Source: Myrica gale
Taxonomy: Eukaryota > Streptophyta > Magnoliopsida > Fagales > Myricaceae
Length of the DNA: 64,000 nt
Assembly (NCBI GenBank): GCA_963930655.1
Contig: OZ005611.1
Span: 4,719,501-4,783,500, forward strand
Reading direction: 5' to 3'
The notes under the pieces: model-generated
Told to the model about the DNA's origin: nothing
Database searches by the model: none
Seen by the model: only the letters and a program-made list of their open reading frames with translations
In this document: positions 34,701-46,208 of the stretch, piece by piece
Layout: the number at the start of each line of letters is the position of its first letter
How positions within the stretch are numbered: position 1 is the stretch's first letter
Program-made: the position numbers and the translations under genes

Positions 34701-37700
34701 TCAGTATCATCAGTTTTGCAATTGCCATCATCATTAAGGACCGTATTCTCAGGCCTGGAAGAAAGCTCAATGTCCTTTTGGAGATCACTAAGCTCTTTGG
34801 CCCCAACAGAAGGAAGGCATTTCAAATCAACAAAATGACTACCCTTTGAATTTCTCATTCTTTCCGCTCCAACAAAAGTTTCTTCTTCAGACGCATCTCT
34901 TTTACTTTTCACATTCCCAGCATCAGTGTCAGACATGTCAAGACCTACCAAAGAATAGCATTACAATCAGCAATAGAGTCTATGATTTCTACACTCGTAA
35001 CACTCCAACATGTCTGTCATGTATCAACAGAAGAGTGGTGTACCTTTTATTGAATTTTCCACAAAAAAAATTCTCTCTGCCAGTGTTTGGGTGTTTTACT
35101 ACTACATCAAAAATAACATCTAATGCGTGAGTTTCCAGCTAAAATTGACTGCCCAGCATAGTAATGAACATTTTTTAGATATTAACGTTGGGTTCTCCTT
35201 AAACTCCAAAAAGTCTCCGACATGCAAATTTTTCACAAAAAAAATGTCCTATAAGGTTGTATGAAAGCAAGAACACATTACATCAGATATCAATGCAAGG
35301 TGGGAATATTCACCTGCCACTTTTTCATTTTCTCCAGCTTCATAGAATGGATCATACTGCATTTCATCCTGCAAGATTCCACGAAGTTCAGAAGTCATTG
35401 CCCCCTGACCACTGTCTCCAGCTGCATGTAGTTCATTACTTGAATCCTTCATATTAATTCCCACAGTGACCCTAGAACTTTCTTCCTTGTCATCTTTCCC
35501 AGAAGAAGGAACTGCACTGACTACTTCCTTAAGGGGCTTTGAAGATTTCTTTTTCCTTTTCTTCTTCCCACTGCTTGCATCAATTCCCAGCAAATGTGCA
35601 TTCTCGGAAGGTACAGAAGCCAAACCGTCGAGGGTGGCATTTGTCTTCTGTTTGTCCATCAGTGATGGTTGTAGTTCATTATTTTCCTCCACTTCATGAA
35701 TTGGATCGCCCTCCTTTTCCTTCATAGAGATTCCGCCAGTTTCAGAAATTGTTGCACCGCCTTCTCTAGGAACAGAGGCTGCACCAGGTTCTCCACTTGA
35801 ATCCTTGTACTTATTCCGCACAGTGACCCTAGAAATCTCTTCACCAACAACTTTCCCAGAAGGAGGAGCTGCAGCAACTACTTGATTAAGAAGATTTGAA
35901 GATTTCTTTCTCCTTTTCTTACTCTTCACACTGGTTGAGCCAGTTTCCAATAAATGGGCATCCTCCAGTGGTGCTACACGAATATTGTCTGGCATGCCAT
36001 TTATCCTCAATGCATCCGCCATAGAGTGCTGAGATGCACTAGAAACTGCCTTGGAGGTCTCCTTGTAAGAATCACAAGTCAAAGCCCCATTTTCTTTTAA
36101 AGGACCTTGATCTCCATTCTCATTTTCAATTTTATGCTTTCTCTTACCATGAGGTATCGATTCTGACGCTTCTTCCGCTAACTTATTCGCTTGCACATCA
36201 AAGTCATTCTTAAATTCGTTCGTTATGCAATTACCAAGTTCTCCTGTAACTACAGCCTGCCTGCCCAGATTATTCATACTCTTTGTTTTAGAAACTGTCC
36301 TCTTACTTGTATTAGCTGAGGAACTCCTGCAAGGTTCATCAGGAGTCTCTTTTATTCCCCTCCTCATATCAAATGAAACTTCTCTAACTGCCTTAGTTAA
36401 GGAGTTCTCTGGGACTATAAGGTACTGCTGTAATGCATCCTTTCCAAATCCATGATCTGAAGCATCTTTTTCTTTTAAAACTTGCCTACTAGAATTACTT
36501 GAATCATCATAGTCCGCTTTAGGAGTAGTGTTTGTATAGCTCCGAACCGGCCGCAGCGACGAATCAGCCAAATTGGATGGCTTGTTGAGAGGACCATCAC
36601 AAAGAAGATCAACCCTATCAAATAGAGTGCTGCTCTTGATGCCAAAACAGGCTAATAGGTCATTAGAATTAGGAATATGAGAATGCTGATTTTCACCATG
36701 CTCCACTGACTGAGAAGCATCAACACCAAGGAACCAATTATTCTTGACCCCGTAAAAAGCACTTTTTACAAGCATGGAATCTGATAAGTGATAAAAGAAT
36801 CCTTTGCGCTTAACCTGCCAAGTTGATATGACCTTGTTAATGAGAATGACATACACATACTCAGCAAATGAAAAGTTCAAATTCGTTTCAAGCAAGCATA
36901 CCTTCAAAGCATGAATTTGTATCTTCCCGACGTTAGGAAAGCACAGTGGGTGTTCATAAATAATTTTCTCTGCACGGTTACCACAAGGATAGATTATCAG
37001 AAGTATAAAGTAAGAAATCACAAGTTCTTACTTATTTACTAGTCACAATCATACAGCGGCGTAGAAGTATCGATCATTCTTCCAAATAAATCTACTAGGC
37101 ACATAAATTATAAGTGTGAAGAATTATAAGCTCCAAAAGCCATTACTTTCTACTAGTACATCCATTTTGGGTTATTTTGGCTTCTCAAAAATCTACACGG
37201 ATTATAGCTAATGACTATATCATGCAATTCTATCTACATTGTACGCCTCAAGTGTAGGCAAATATGACTGACAACGGAGATACGAGCTCGAAAATAAATC
37301 ATATCAACTAAAAAGTACAATAAAGTCTATCTTTTAATCAGACCGTGGAGACTAATTACTGGGGTCCTTTACAAATATATTTTGCTCCAATACAAGAGTA
37401 GTCATCAATTAAACATCGTGATTAACCACATAGTGAGAAATCATGCATAAACGAGTTGTTTTGTTATCCATTACCCCCAAAGCATTTGGAAAGCGAAAAA
37501 ACTAAAAAAATTCAGCTTTAGAATAAGAACCCCGGAATAAGAAAAGAGCCTTAAACCGCAGAAAATATAGGAGATAAAACAAAAAGAAGCAAAAAAGAGA
37601 ATAAAAAAGAAAGAAAGAAGAAGTTAAAGATGATGATCAAGAATTAGGTTACTTTTGAGATCGGAAACAGTGTCGGAATCCGAGACGAGCAAGGCCAAGT

Positions 37701-37776
37701 GGGTGTCGAGGCTGGTGTCCACGAATACTACATTGTTCTGAGACGATTTATGACCACCGGAACCCGGTTCCGCCAT
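31748..37776 (-). CDS. Large Lys/Ser-rich plant protein with N-terminal globular domain and internal repeats
   Basis: Six exons join in frame: 37776-37653, 36969-36902, 36814-35314, 34944-32962, 32224-32170 and 31901-31748, giving 1294 residues. The first 100 or so residues (VVFVDTSLDTHLALLVSDSD, then IIYEHPLCFPNVGKIQIHAL, then KRKGFFYHLSDS) look like a compact beta-rich domain, possibly ubiquitin-like. The rest is disordered, rich in K, S, E and D, with KKKRKKKSS-type basic clusters that could serve as nuclear signals. Residues of exon 3 hold two copies of a ~110-residue unit (AHLL...KKRKKSS...PSGK...EESSRVTV). Exon 4 holds two copies of a ~190-residue unit (KKKNSTA, KDSTPSADNQ, PEKKLLKVSR). 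The C-terminus (GAKGMTLDTILRSSSRYKKA) is compact and looks conserved. I know similar uncharacterised plant proteins but no function. Confidence 0.88.
32962..34944 (-). repeat. Two tandem ~190-residue protein repeats encoded in one exon
   Basis: Within exon 4 of the Lys/Ser-rich gene two units share the same order of words: KSGIE, the HTSENGD-type spacer, SLL(G/A)TGQ, GDV(R/H)G(N/D)E(L/V)ES(L/V)QHI, KKK(R)NSTT/A, KDQDV(D/G)HKDSTPSADNQ, KQGS, (A/E)EH(M/T)L(D/N)PEKKLLKVSR. The DNA copies at about 33420-33800 and 34000-34310 are visibly similar, for example the TTCTAGAAACTTTTA stretch at 33407 and 33983. This indicates internal duplication of the exon. Confidence 0.85.
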
Positions 37777-37955
37777 TGATGTACTCCTTTTAGCCGATGG
37801 AAGAGTGGGCAGCCTCCTCTGCGTGCGTTAGGGGTCCTCCGGTTGAAAGAAGAAGACCGAGCCTCGGATTGTTTCCGAACATACGTAAGTTGTGTTTGGC
37901 GGCGGGCAATGCGGTGGAGCGGAACCAGACCAAACCAATGTGTTACGGGAGGCTT

Positions 37956-39105
37956 ATTACAGTTAGGGCTGAGAACCGGAAATGCGGTCCGGTTTTCGGA
38001 CCGCAATCCGGTCCGGACCGCATTTCCGGTTGCCTGATATTTAAGGACCGGACCGGACCACTTATAAGTGGTTCGGTCCGGTTTTATAAAATGCGGTCCG
38101 GTCTGGACCACTTTAGACCGGATTTAATTTTTTAAAAAGAAAAAATTTTTAAAAATATATCGAACAGCAGTAGACAGTGCAGTGATTTTTTTTAAAAAAG
38201 AAATAGTTTTTTTAAAAAAAATTCGAACTGCGCAGTAGGCACTGTGCGGAGTGCAGCCTACTGCGCAGTAGGGTCTGCGCAGTAGGCTGCACTTTCGTCG
38301 GCTGCACTGCAGCCTACTGCGCAACTCTGCACAATGCGGACAGTGCAGGTATTTAATTTTCTTTTAAAAATATTTTATTTAAAAAAAATTATACTGAGAA
38401 AACACTGCGCAACTCTGCGCAGTGCAGACATTTAAATTTTTTTAAAAAAAATATAATGCGCAGTGCAGCTCATCGCGCACACTGCGCGATGCATGCACAG
38501 TGCATCAGGGAGGACGTGATTGTTCTTTTTTGCTTTTGATGGATCCAAACGTTAAAAACAAATGAGACAGACTTAGGGTTTAAGCAAAGCTGTAGAGTAG
38601 AGAGAGTGGGATTTTGCCGTGAGCTGGAACTTGAAAGGAAAAGGGACGTTGAAGCTGTCAAAGGGGAGTTTCAGCTAAATTTACAGATGTTGGACTTGAG
38701 ATTTTCATTATTTCATTCAGAGAACGCGAGGAATGGGAGCGGGTATTGGTGACGTTGGGAAGGAAGTTTTCGTCAATTCGATAAAAATGTTTTATTTTGA
38801 GAAGTCAAACGATGCATGGAAATGTGGAATAGTTTATTGATTGATGGAAATCATCAAATTAGTGATTTACGTATCTCGAGGACGAATATGGACTGGGTGC
38901 GCACTGCGCGATGCATGCGAAGTGCAGAGCCTCACCGCGATTTCTATTTTGTTAATATATTAAAAAATTTATTAAATGCGGTTCTTCAATCCGGTCCGGA
39001 CCGGACCGGATTTTAAAAATTAAAACCGGACCGGACCGCAAATTCGGTCCGGTTTTCCGGTCCGATCCGGTTTGCGGTCCGGTTCTGTTCAGCCCTAATT
39101 ACAGT
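37956..39105. mobile_element. Non-autonomous hAT element, 1134 bp, just upstream of the Lys/Ser-rich gene
   Basis: The element is 37964-39097, with ends TAGGGCTGAGAACCGG and CCGGTTCTGTTCAGCCCTA. The perfect 8-bp target duplication ATTACAGT lies at 37956-37963 and 39098-39105. Both subterminal regions are packed with GGTCCGG/CCGGACC repeats in both orientations, the kind of array that hAT transposases bind. The interior has poly-A/T tracts and clustered GCGCAGT/ACTGCGC words at 38220-38340, 38400-38500 and 38900, and no transposase frame. It begins 188 bp upstream of the ATG at 37776, inside the likely promoter. Confidence 0.93.
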
Positions 39106-40021
39106 CGTCTATCGTTTGCAATCGAGGCCCTAGGCCCCACGGGCCGAAAATAACTTCAATCTGAACTAAATGTGATATTATAGAACTCTTGTATAAGAAT
39201 TTTCACCATGTTTTTTCTTTTGAACTTTTTTTTAAGGTCCTTTAGCATCTAACTTTCATTGCATAATATGTATGAAAGCTCCTTAATGTATAGTATATGT
39301 TCCTATGTTAATGTCTCCAATCGCTTGTTCTGGGACATCATCATGTGTAAAATATTATCATGTTACTGAGGGTTTTTGAAAAATATTTATACTCTCACAA
39401 GTGAGGGTATTTATGTTGAAAAGGAAGATTTTTCATATTTGAAAAAAGATCAATGTTGATTAGTTCCTGCATGTATAAAACATATACGTATTATTTGTGT
39501 AGGTCGGTTTGTTTAGTTGGTAACACTTTGTTCCATTCAAGAAATTTTAGATTTGATCAAGGTTAGCAAAAAGTTAGGAATTTGCTATTGGGGAAGCCAA
39601 TTGCATAAAAGCACATTTTGGGGGCCGAAATGAAAGAAAAAAAAGTTGTCAAAAATATTTTAAGAAGGCCCTACAAAGAGGCTTTTTCTTTTCCTTTTCA
39701 GTATTTGGGCAGGCTTCATATTATTCACAGTTATAATAGGAGAATGCGTTTAGAGAATGAAATATAATTCCTTGTCTTTTTATCTAATCCATGCACAAGT
39801 AGCCGAGACAAGTGTTTGTTGATTACAAGCGAACTCTTTGGGCGCCGTAGTGAAAACAATAATCCAATTATAAGTCTGCTTGCGGTAAAGAAGAACGAAC
39901 AGTAGTCCATCATAGAACCCAACTTATAACGCTAATGAAACCGAAAGGTGAATTCCAAGCACACCAATCTACTTATCTAAGCAGCCATCCCTGCCTAAAA
40001 GAGATGAGAGCAAGGTATTGC
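39106..40021. other. Intergenic, 3' flank of the first KCR gene
   Basis: AT-rich, no coding frame recognised. The part above about 39730 probably contains the 3' untranslated region of the minus-strand KCR gene. Confidence 0.45.
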
Positions 40022-42868
40022 CTATTCCTTCTTTCTGGAGTCCTTGAGTTGTCCTCTCTTTCGTACCGCCAGGCAAAACCTCAGGCGCCATGCATCAACA
40101 CCAGCCTGTGGCAATGAGTTGGCCAAAGCCCAGAGGAGCGTATGGGGCCAATAAGGCGTGCAACGAGGCTCGTAGCCTATCCAGCGCATAGCCGCCCGGG
40201 CATATCCATCTGTCGATGGAACAAAGAAGGAAGACCTCCTGATTGATGCCATCTTTGTTGCCACGTACAGAGGAACCTGTGTCCGGAGAGTTGATCAGAG
40301 AACACAGAACAAAGCTCTTATTCCTAAAACAGATTAGCTGGCCAAATATGGATGATGACCATACAATATCTGATAACAAGTATTTTTTCTCACTCTCTCG
40401 ATTTAAATGCTTTTGATATACAGGCACCTCAAAAATACAACCTCCCCCCCTGTTGAACAATGCTTCCCCTTATCATTAAGTAGTCAAGGCCTAACAATTG
40501 GGATGCACGAGTGGGAGTCAAAGTCATCAACTAGAAAGTTGGGCAGGAAGTCATCATGCCTACATCTCAACACCGCTAAGTCAGGTCCAGCTTTCTAGTA
40601 TTTCACTAAATGAATTGGTTACCAGTTCTGATTGCCAAAACAATCATTGGATTTTGTTTTTCTTAAGAGTCACTTTCAGCTCTCTAATAGGTCTTAAAGG
40701 TGACACGATTTTTTGTTTCCACCTCAAATTGTCACAGCTTTATGCAGTCATCCCACCAATAGAATATCATGTCTCATCTAGTGACAATCAAACGGATTAC
40801 CTTTAAGGCATAAAAGAAAGTACACAAGCAACCTTTAGATGAAGTGAAATATGATCCAAGATAACGAGTTAAAAACCAAAAGGCCATAATGAAGAAACCC
40901 TATCATGCCAACAAAGAATGAAAAAAGCCAAGCCCAACTTAAAAACAAATAGGGAGGGGTGAGATGGAACGTCTAAAATCAAACCATTTAGAAGGTATAA
41001 TGTAAAATCTGTGACCTGCACAGATAGGACGTAGTGAATAATAACTATGATCAGGGAACAGGGTTTGAACCTCACCCCTTTCAATATCATGATTCCATAA
41101 CATATGAATCTCCCTAACATGCTAAAAGTAACTTTCTAGAGTCTTTGATGGAATACTTTTTATTTTTTATTTTTTTTTAATTTTCCCGCACAGTCCATAA
41201 ACAAAGCAACAATCTATTAAATTGAAAAGAGATAAAGTCCTTGGTTAAAATGCTACATAAATGCAAAAAGGAAATGATTGAAAGATAAAGTCCACCTTCA
41301 GAAAAAAAAAAGAACGATAAATTCTACCTAACGCGCTTAACATACAAATTCAGAGAAAAAATGTTGTCTGCTAAGAAAAAATATCAAATTGAAAAGAGAG
41401 AAAAAGGAAAGATGACTTTACCCAATATTCTAATAAGCAACTCAGGTTTTGGGTTATTGGAGTTTTTTCACTGCAAGAAGATATCTATGTCGGACAATAG
41501 CAGGCCATGCTTATAAACTAACCAATCATGACCAATTGCCCCTAGCATTGGACACAGGCCCGCTATATTATACAACTCAATTTCTTAGGTGGTTGACAAA
41601 TGACAATTCCTAGTGAAGGTCAAACAGAAAAATGTCTAGTGGCCTACTGAAAATTGAATAGGCTGTTAATTTGGCTAGAACAACTCACTAAAAGCTGTCT
41701 TCTTCTAGGATACCCTCAACAATGAGCAGACACACGAATTGAAACAGGCCTGAAGACGTTTTCCTGTAACATCGTTTGAGCAACTCCAAATTTTGGAATC
41801 TCGATCATTTATGCTCTTTGTTGGAACAATTACTGCATGGTGATGAAAATCGAAATTCCAATGCCCAACACTAGCTAAGAACAACTATAACAGGAATGGG
41901 ATCCAAAGCAAAACATATTATATGATCGCGTCAATAAAAAAATGTTGATTGCTGAGAGAAAAAAAGAAAAACGACCAAAGAATTGGGCTCACTACCTGAC
42001 ACTGCACGTCAATCCCACTTTTCTTGTATTCAACATAGAGACATCTCGAGAATTGATCAATATACCTGATTACAGGCATAATAAACCTCCTTTCAACTCA
42101 TAAAACAATAGCATCTCATAATTTCAAGTATCTAGAATGAACAAACAAAAAGCCTGCTGCTAGTCTAAACAAATATGCACTGAGCAACCAAAATTCAACG
42201 AGAAGAAAAAAGGCCAATGCAAATGCTTACGCTTTCGTGGCAGCATAAACAGCGTAAAGAGGATCCGAGGGAATCACAATGGCAGCCCCGGAGCCAATAT
42301 TAACGATTGCACCTCTCTTCCTCTTAAGCATAACGGGCAGAACAGCCTGAGTAACCTTTGTAGTACCTTCAACATTGATCTTAATCAAATTCTTCAACAG
42401 CTCTTCATCCACTTCGTGGAAAAACCTGGCATAGGGGTACGATATCCCAACGTTGTTGATCAAAACCCCAATATCCAACCCCTCAATAGCTTCTTTGATC
42501 TTTTGAATACCCTCGGAAAGATCACCGGCAAAATCCACCACAACGGTCTTGATCTGGGTCTTACCATACTTGGCTTGAATCGAATCCGAGACATCCTTGA
42601 GCTTATCCGGATTCCGACCCACCAAGACGAGATTAAGCCCTGTACGAGCCAATTGAAAAGCGAAACCCTTGCCGATACCGTCAGTTGGTCCAGTAACAAG
42701 TGCCCAGGATCCGTATCTCTTCAGATTTTTGGCGGGTCTCAGAAAATTGACGTAGACCCATCTGAGGAAAGCGAGAGAAAACTTCAGAGCCGAGAGAGAA
42801 CCCAAAGTGAACAGCACAACGACCCAGAAGGGCTGAGCCTTGAGCTTGTCCATGAAACAGAGCTCCAT
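40022..42868 (-). CDS. KCR1: Very-long-chain 3-oxoacyl-CoA reductase (KCR), array copy 1, canonical form
   Basis: Three exons (42868-42231, 42065-41996, 40276-40022) give 320 residues, the family's normal length. It catalyses the NADPH-dependent reduction of 3-oxoacyl-CoA, the second step of very-long-chain fatty acid elongation, in the ER membrane. Residues about 13-36 form a membrane anchor. The short-chain dehydrogenase core has the cofactor motif TGPTDGIG (59-66), NN at 138-139, the catalytic Ser at about 193 (NIGSGAA) and YAATK at 208-212. Exon 2 encodes [20 protein letters not shown]. The C-terminus ends KDSRKKE, the lysine-rich ending also seen in Arabidopsis KCR1 and consistent with ER retention. 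Intron 1 has phase 2 and intron 2 phase 0, as in both neighbouring paralogues. Confidence 0.96.
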
Positions 42869-43300
42869 GTTGGAAGAGTATTCTCGTGCTTTGGATCTGA
42901 GAGGGGAATGTTGGGATCCAAGAAACCGATTTTATCGAGAGAGATTAATCAGTCACCCACAAGAGATTCAGCGGGTATGAGATTGTTACAGTAGGCTGCA
43001 GTGACTAAGCAAAGGATAGAGTTACCAAGAGAACATTAGGTACTAGCAAAGGTTTTTGTGCAATACTAACGGGGAATAGGAGAAGAGAGGCCGGGACAGT
43101 CGGGTACTAATAGGCATTGATTAGCATGTGGTTCGCAGCTTGGGAGAGAGAGAAGAAAAGAGGGGGGGTGGGGAGTTGGGTGAAGTAGATGAGCAGAAAA
43201 CCACCCCCAATTAACTACAAGCAAAGTGTCAGGGACGCAGATGACCCAACGTAGATGAGCAGAAAACCACCCCACTTAACTACAAGCAGTGTCACAAACG
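42869..43300 (-). promoter_or_regulatory. 5' region of KCR copy 1, nearly identical to that of copy 2
   Basis: From the ATG up to about 43230 this sequence aligns almost base for base with 48666-49019 upstream of copy 2, with shared words such as GGTTTTTGTGCAATACTAACGG and CAGCGGGTATGAGATTGTTAC. The match stops within the first eight or so coding bases. Further out, 43188-43247 and 43251-43300 form an imperfect tandem pair (TAGATGAGCAGAAAACCACC...ACTACAAGCA). No TATA box is evident. Confidence 0.85.
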
Positions 43301-43355
43301 CCATGTTAACCTTTCGTGCTGCTCCGTATATCTTCGAATTGGAAATCGAACATTT

Positions 43356-43540
43356 AGGGGATGTTTGTTTGCCAAAATATTGGGGAATATTCCCAAAATT
43401 TTGGGAATCTTTACTTTATTGAGATTTATTGGGATTTGTGAAAAGTGAAGTGTGTAGGTGTAAAAATTAAAAATTTTGAAGTTTGTTTGGTTTGTCCGAT
43501 TTGTTGAGACCCCAAATATTTGGGGTCTCAAACATGCCCT
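43356..43540. mobile_element. Small MITE (~185 bp)
   Basis: The left end GGGGATGTTTGTTTGCC and the right end GGTCTCAAACATGCCC are an imperfect inverted pair, and the subterminal words AATATTGGGG and CCCCAAATATT are also inverted. TTAG occurs on both sides. The interior is AT-rich and non-coding. Confidence 0.65.
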
Positions 43541-43639
43541 TAGTATTTAGAAGTATAACTCAATGTATTTGATTAGAAAAAAATGTATTTCTTGTTTTAT
43601 TTTGCTCTTCACTTTTCTATTTTTGAACGTATTTCGGCT

Positions 43640-43830
43640 GCTTTTGCCAACCTAACAATCCCCAAAATTTTATCTCTCTCCTAATAAAATACTCCAATAT
43701 AATCTCTCTCTCCCATAAAAAAATATAAAAAATTACAAAAATTATAAAAAATTACCTCTCTCTTCACCTTTTCACTAAACCCAATACCAACACATATTTC
43801 CATACCAAAAATATTACAACACAGACACAA
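43640..43830 (+). mobile_element. MITE, family A copy 2
   Basis: Shares AATATAATCTCTCTCTCC, AAAAAATATAAAAAATTA, CCTCTCTCTTCAC and TTTTCACTAAACCCAATACC, in the same order and orientation, with 10350-10556. Ends are less clear than in copy 1. Confidence 0.6.
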
Positions 43831-44432
43831 CCTTCATCGTGTTTCCTCGATGCAAAGCTGTTATATTTTTTTTTACAATTTTGTTAACCAAAAACGTCAA
43901 TCTACGCGGTGTAGAATGAAAAATCAGATGAATTTGTTTTGTGTTGGGAAATATACAATATGTTGGAACTTTGGTCACCAAAATTGATTTACAGGTGGCC
44001 AAATTGTAATACCATATGTCTCTGGAGGAACTAAAACCAATATGATCCAAAAAGTCAAAAGCCTAATAAAAAAACTGCTCCTTAAACTCTGAAATGTTTG
44101 GGGGCTTTTCCCAAAAGATCTTAACTTTGCCCCATGGTGTACCCAATTGATATAATTAGATTAGGGTCATAAACATGAAGAATGATTTGATCACATTATT
44201 CCCAATCATCATCTGTAAAGGAAAAAAAATCATACGGTTGAAGCTTTGTTTTGTCCGTACAGCTTAGTTTCAATGGCTCATTTACTTGCGTTATGAAGAG
44301 CCACCTGAATTAGGCTAACTACTACCAACCCTGAGGAGAGGAGAGATAGGAGCAGAGAAAGAGAAAAAAACATTGACGTTGACAAATTTAATTTGAGAGG
44401 ATTTCAAGGGCTCCACCTTGTTTTATATTAAA

Positions 44433-44801
44433 GAATTTAGCAATTTAGTCTTTATATTTTGCAAGCTTTTATTTTTTAGTTATTGAGTTTAATTTTTTCA
44501 AATTTTAGTCCTTAGGTTTATATTTTTTGACGAAATGATCCTTCCGTCAATCTGTCGTTCACATACTTAACGGACATCTTTGACACGTCAGCAAATTTGA
44601 AACGGTCGACCGGTATATGTACCGATCGACCGGTAAAACTTGCTGACGTGTCAGAGAGCTCCGTTAAGCATATGGACGACAGACTGAAGAAAATATCATT
44701 TCGTCAAAAAATATAAATCTAAGGACTAAAATTTGAAAAAATTAAATCCAAGAAATAAAAAATAAAAACGTATAAAACCTAAAAACTAATATGCTAAATT
44801 C
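44433..44801. mobile_element. Fold-back element 2 with GGTCGACC-type centre
   Basis: The whole 369-bp element is a large imperfect hairpin. It begins GAATTTAGCA and ends TGCTAAATTC. The arms continue with TTCAAATTTTAGTCCTTAG and its complement, TTTGACGAAATGAT and its complement, and GACACGTCAGCAA and TTGCTGACGTGTC. The loop region holds AAACGGTCGACCGGTATATG and CCGATCGACCGGTAAAAC. Confidence 0.85.
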
Positions 44802-46208
44802 CTTTATTTTAAATCAAAATTGGAGATGGTTGGAGACCACGCAACCTGGAAAAAATAACATATGACTGGTGTTCCCGTCATAAATCCTATTAAAGCATTG
44901 CTGCAATCTTAAATGCCCGAGGGCTACAAGCAGCTGACTCGCTAAGGCAAGGCCTTCAATGCTAAGAGTTCTTAGACAGCGGTTAGTCTTCTAGCTTCTG
45001 GTCCATTCTTTGTTGAGTTCAGTACGAAAAGATTAGGCTTGCCGTAGCTGTTTATTCAGATGATTTCCTAAATGCAAACCACTGTGTAGGAAGACAATGT
45101 AGGGGTTTAGCAGACAGTATCGCGTGAAGCCTAAAGAAGGGGACAATGTGATTGAAACACTTGCTGAGCTGTTGGAGTTTGATAACACGTTCGGGTTACC
45201 TGACAATGTGTAAGACATGAAACACAAACACGGCATCAAACTGATGACCCTTTACCTTAACGTCCACAATTGTTAAACTAACGGCCTGCTATTGTTTTCG
45301 TTAGGCAAAACTAACAGCCTACCAACCATTTTACTGAGTTACAGCAAAATCTGAGCAAAATCTGGGTAATGCTAATTCTGTAGGGGCAGAAGTGAACAAC
45401 CATATCTCCAAGATAACTGACTGAAAATCAGAATTTCAACAAATGGACGTGTGACTTCTATTAGGGGTTATAACAAAGTGCTCTTGTCTTCTCTAAAAAG
45501 GTAGCTTGTTTTTTTTTTTTTTGGTTCTTTCCCCCTGGTTTGCTATACAATAGTGGCTCTAAACAAGTAGATACTTAACCTAAGTTTATTTTTTTCTTTT
45601 TCAGGATGTTCACTTTGCATTCTACGTGTACATCCAAACTCGTTATCATTTACTTGAAGCACGATAAATCTCTATGCCTGGAGAAAAAAGTACCATAAAT
45701 CTCTATGAGAGCTTAGAAACTTGGAGTTGCCTAGCTGCAGAATACTTTGATATTCGATGAAATCAACCCTTGAACAGTGAACTCATGTAGTGAGTTATAT
45801 ATCAAGTTTGGGTGTGTCTATTTGTCCTACAGAATTACATGAAAACTTTTTTTTTGCTAAATCTTATGCGCAATAACTAACAAACTTATCACATAAGCAA
45901 ACTTGGACATTGGAATTGTCCTAGACCCCGAGTACTATGTAGGTTAAGGAATTCGAATGAAGCACCATGTAAGTGGGGAGCGTAACTGCTAATCAGTCTA
46001 GCTGTCCCTGAGAACAATTGCAGGAAGGAAAACTTTATTAAGGCCTTCTAGTAGCATATGAGCATCAAGTTTAAACTATATTTCTCAAACAATGTAACAA
46101 AACATGTCCATGGTACAGGTCAAAACCCCTGCATCCTTCTGATCAAACATATTGCTTTCACATACACCAGGAAGAAATACGAACATACTAGGCCAAGCAT
46201 AAATGTCT
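44802..46208. other. Intergenic, 3' flank of KCR copy 2
   Basis: No gene recognised. A short plus-strand frame near 45126-45212 (KPKEGDNVIETLAELLEFDN, then TFGLPDNV-stop) reads smoothly but has no start, splice context or known domain; it could be a gene scrap or chance. The stretch above about 46000 probably contains the 3' untranslated region of copy 2. Confidence 0.4.

Noticed and set aside
42416-42994. 192-residue plus-strand frame opposite KCR copy 1 exon 1
   Set aside because: It is antisense to a firmly identified coding exon and has no domain of its own.
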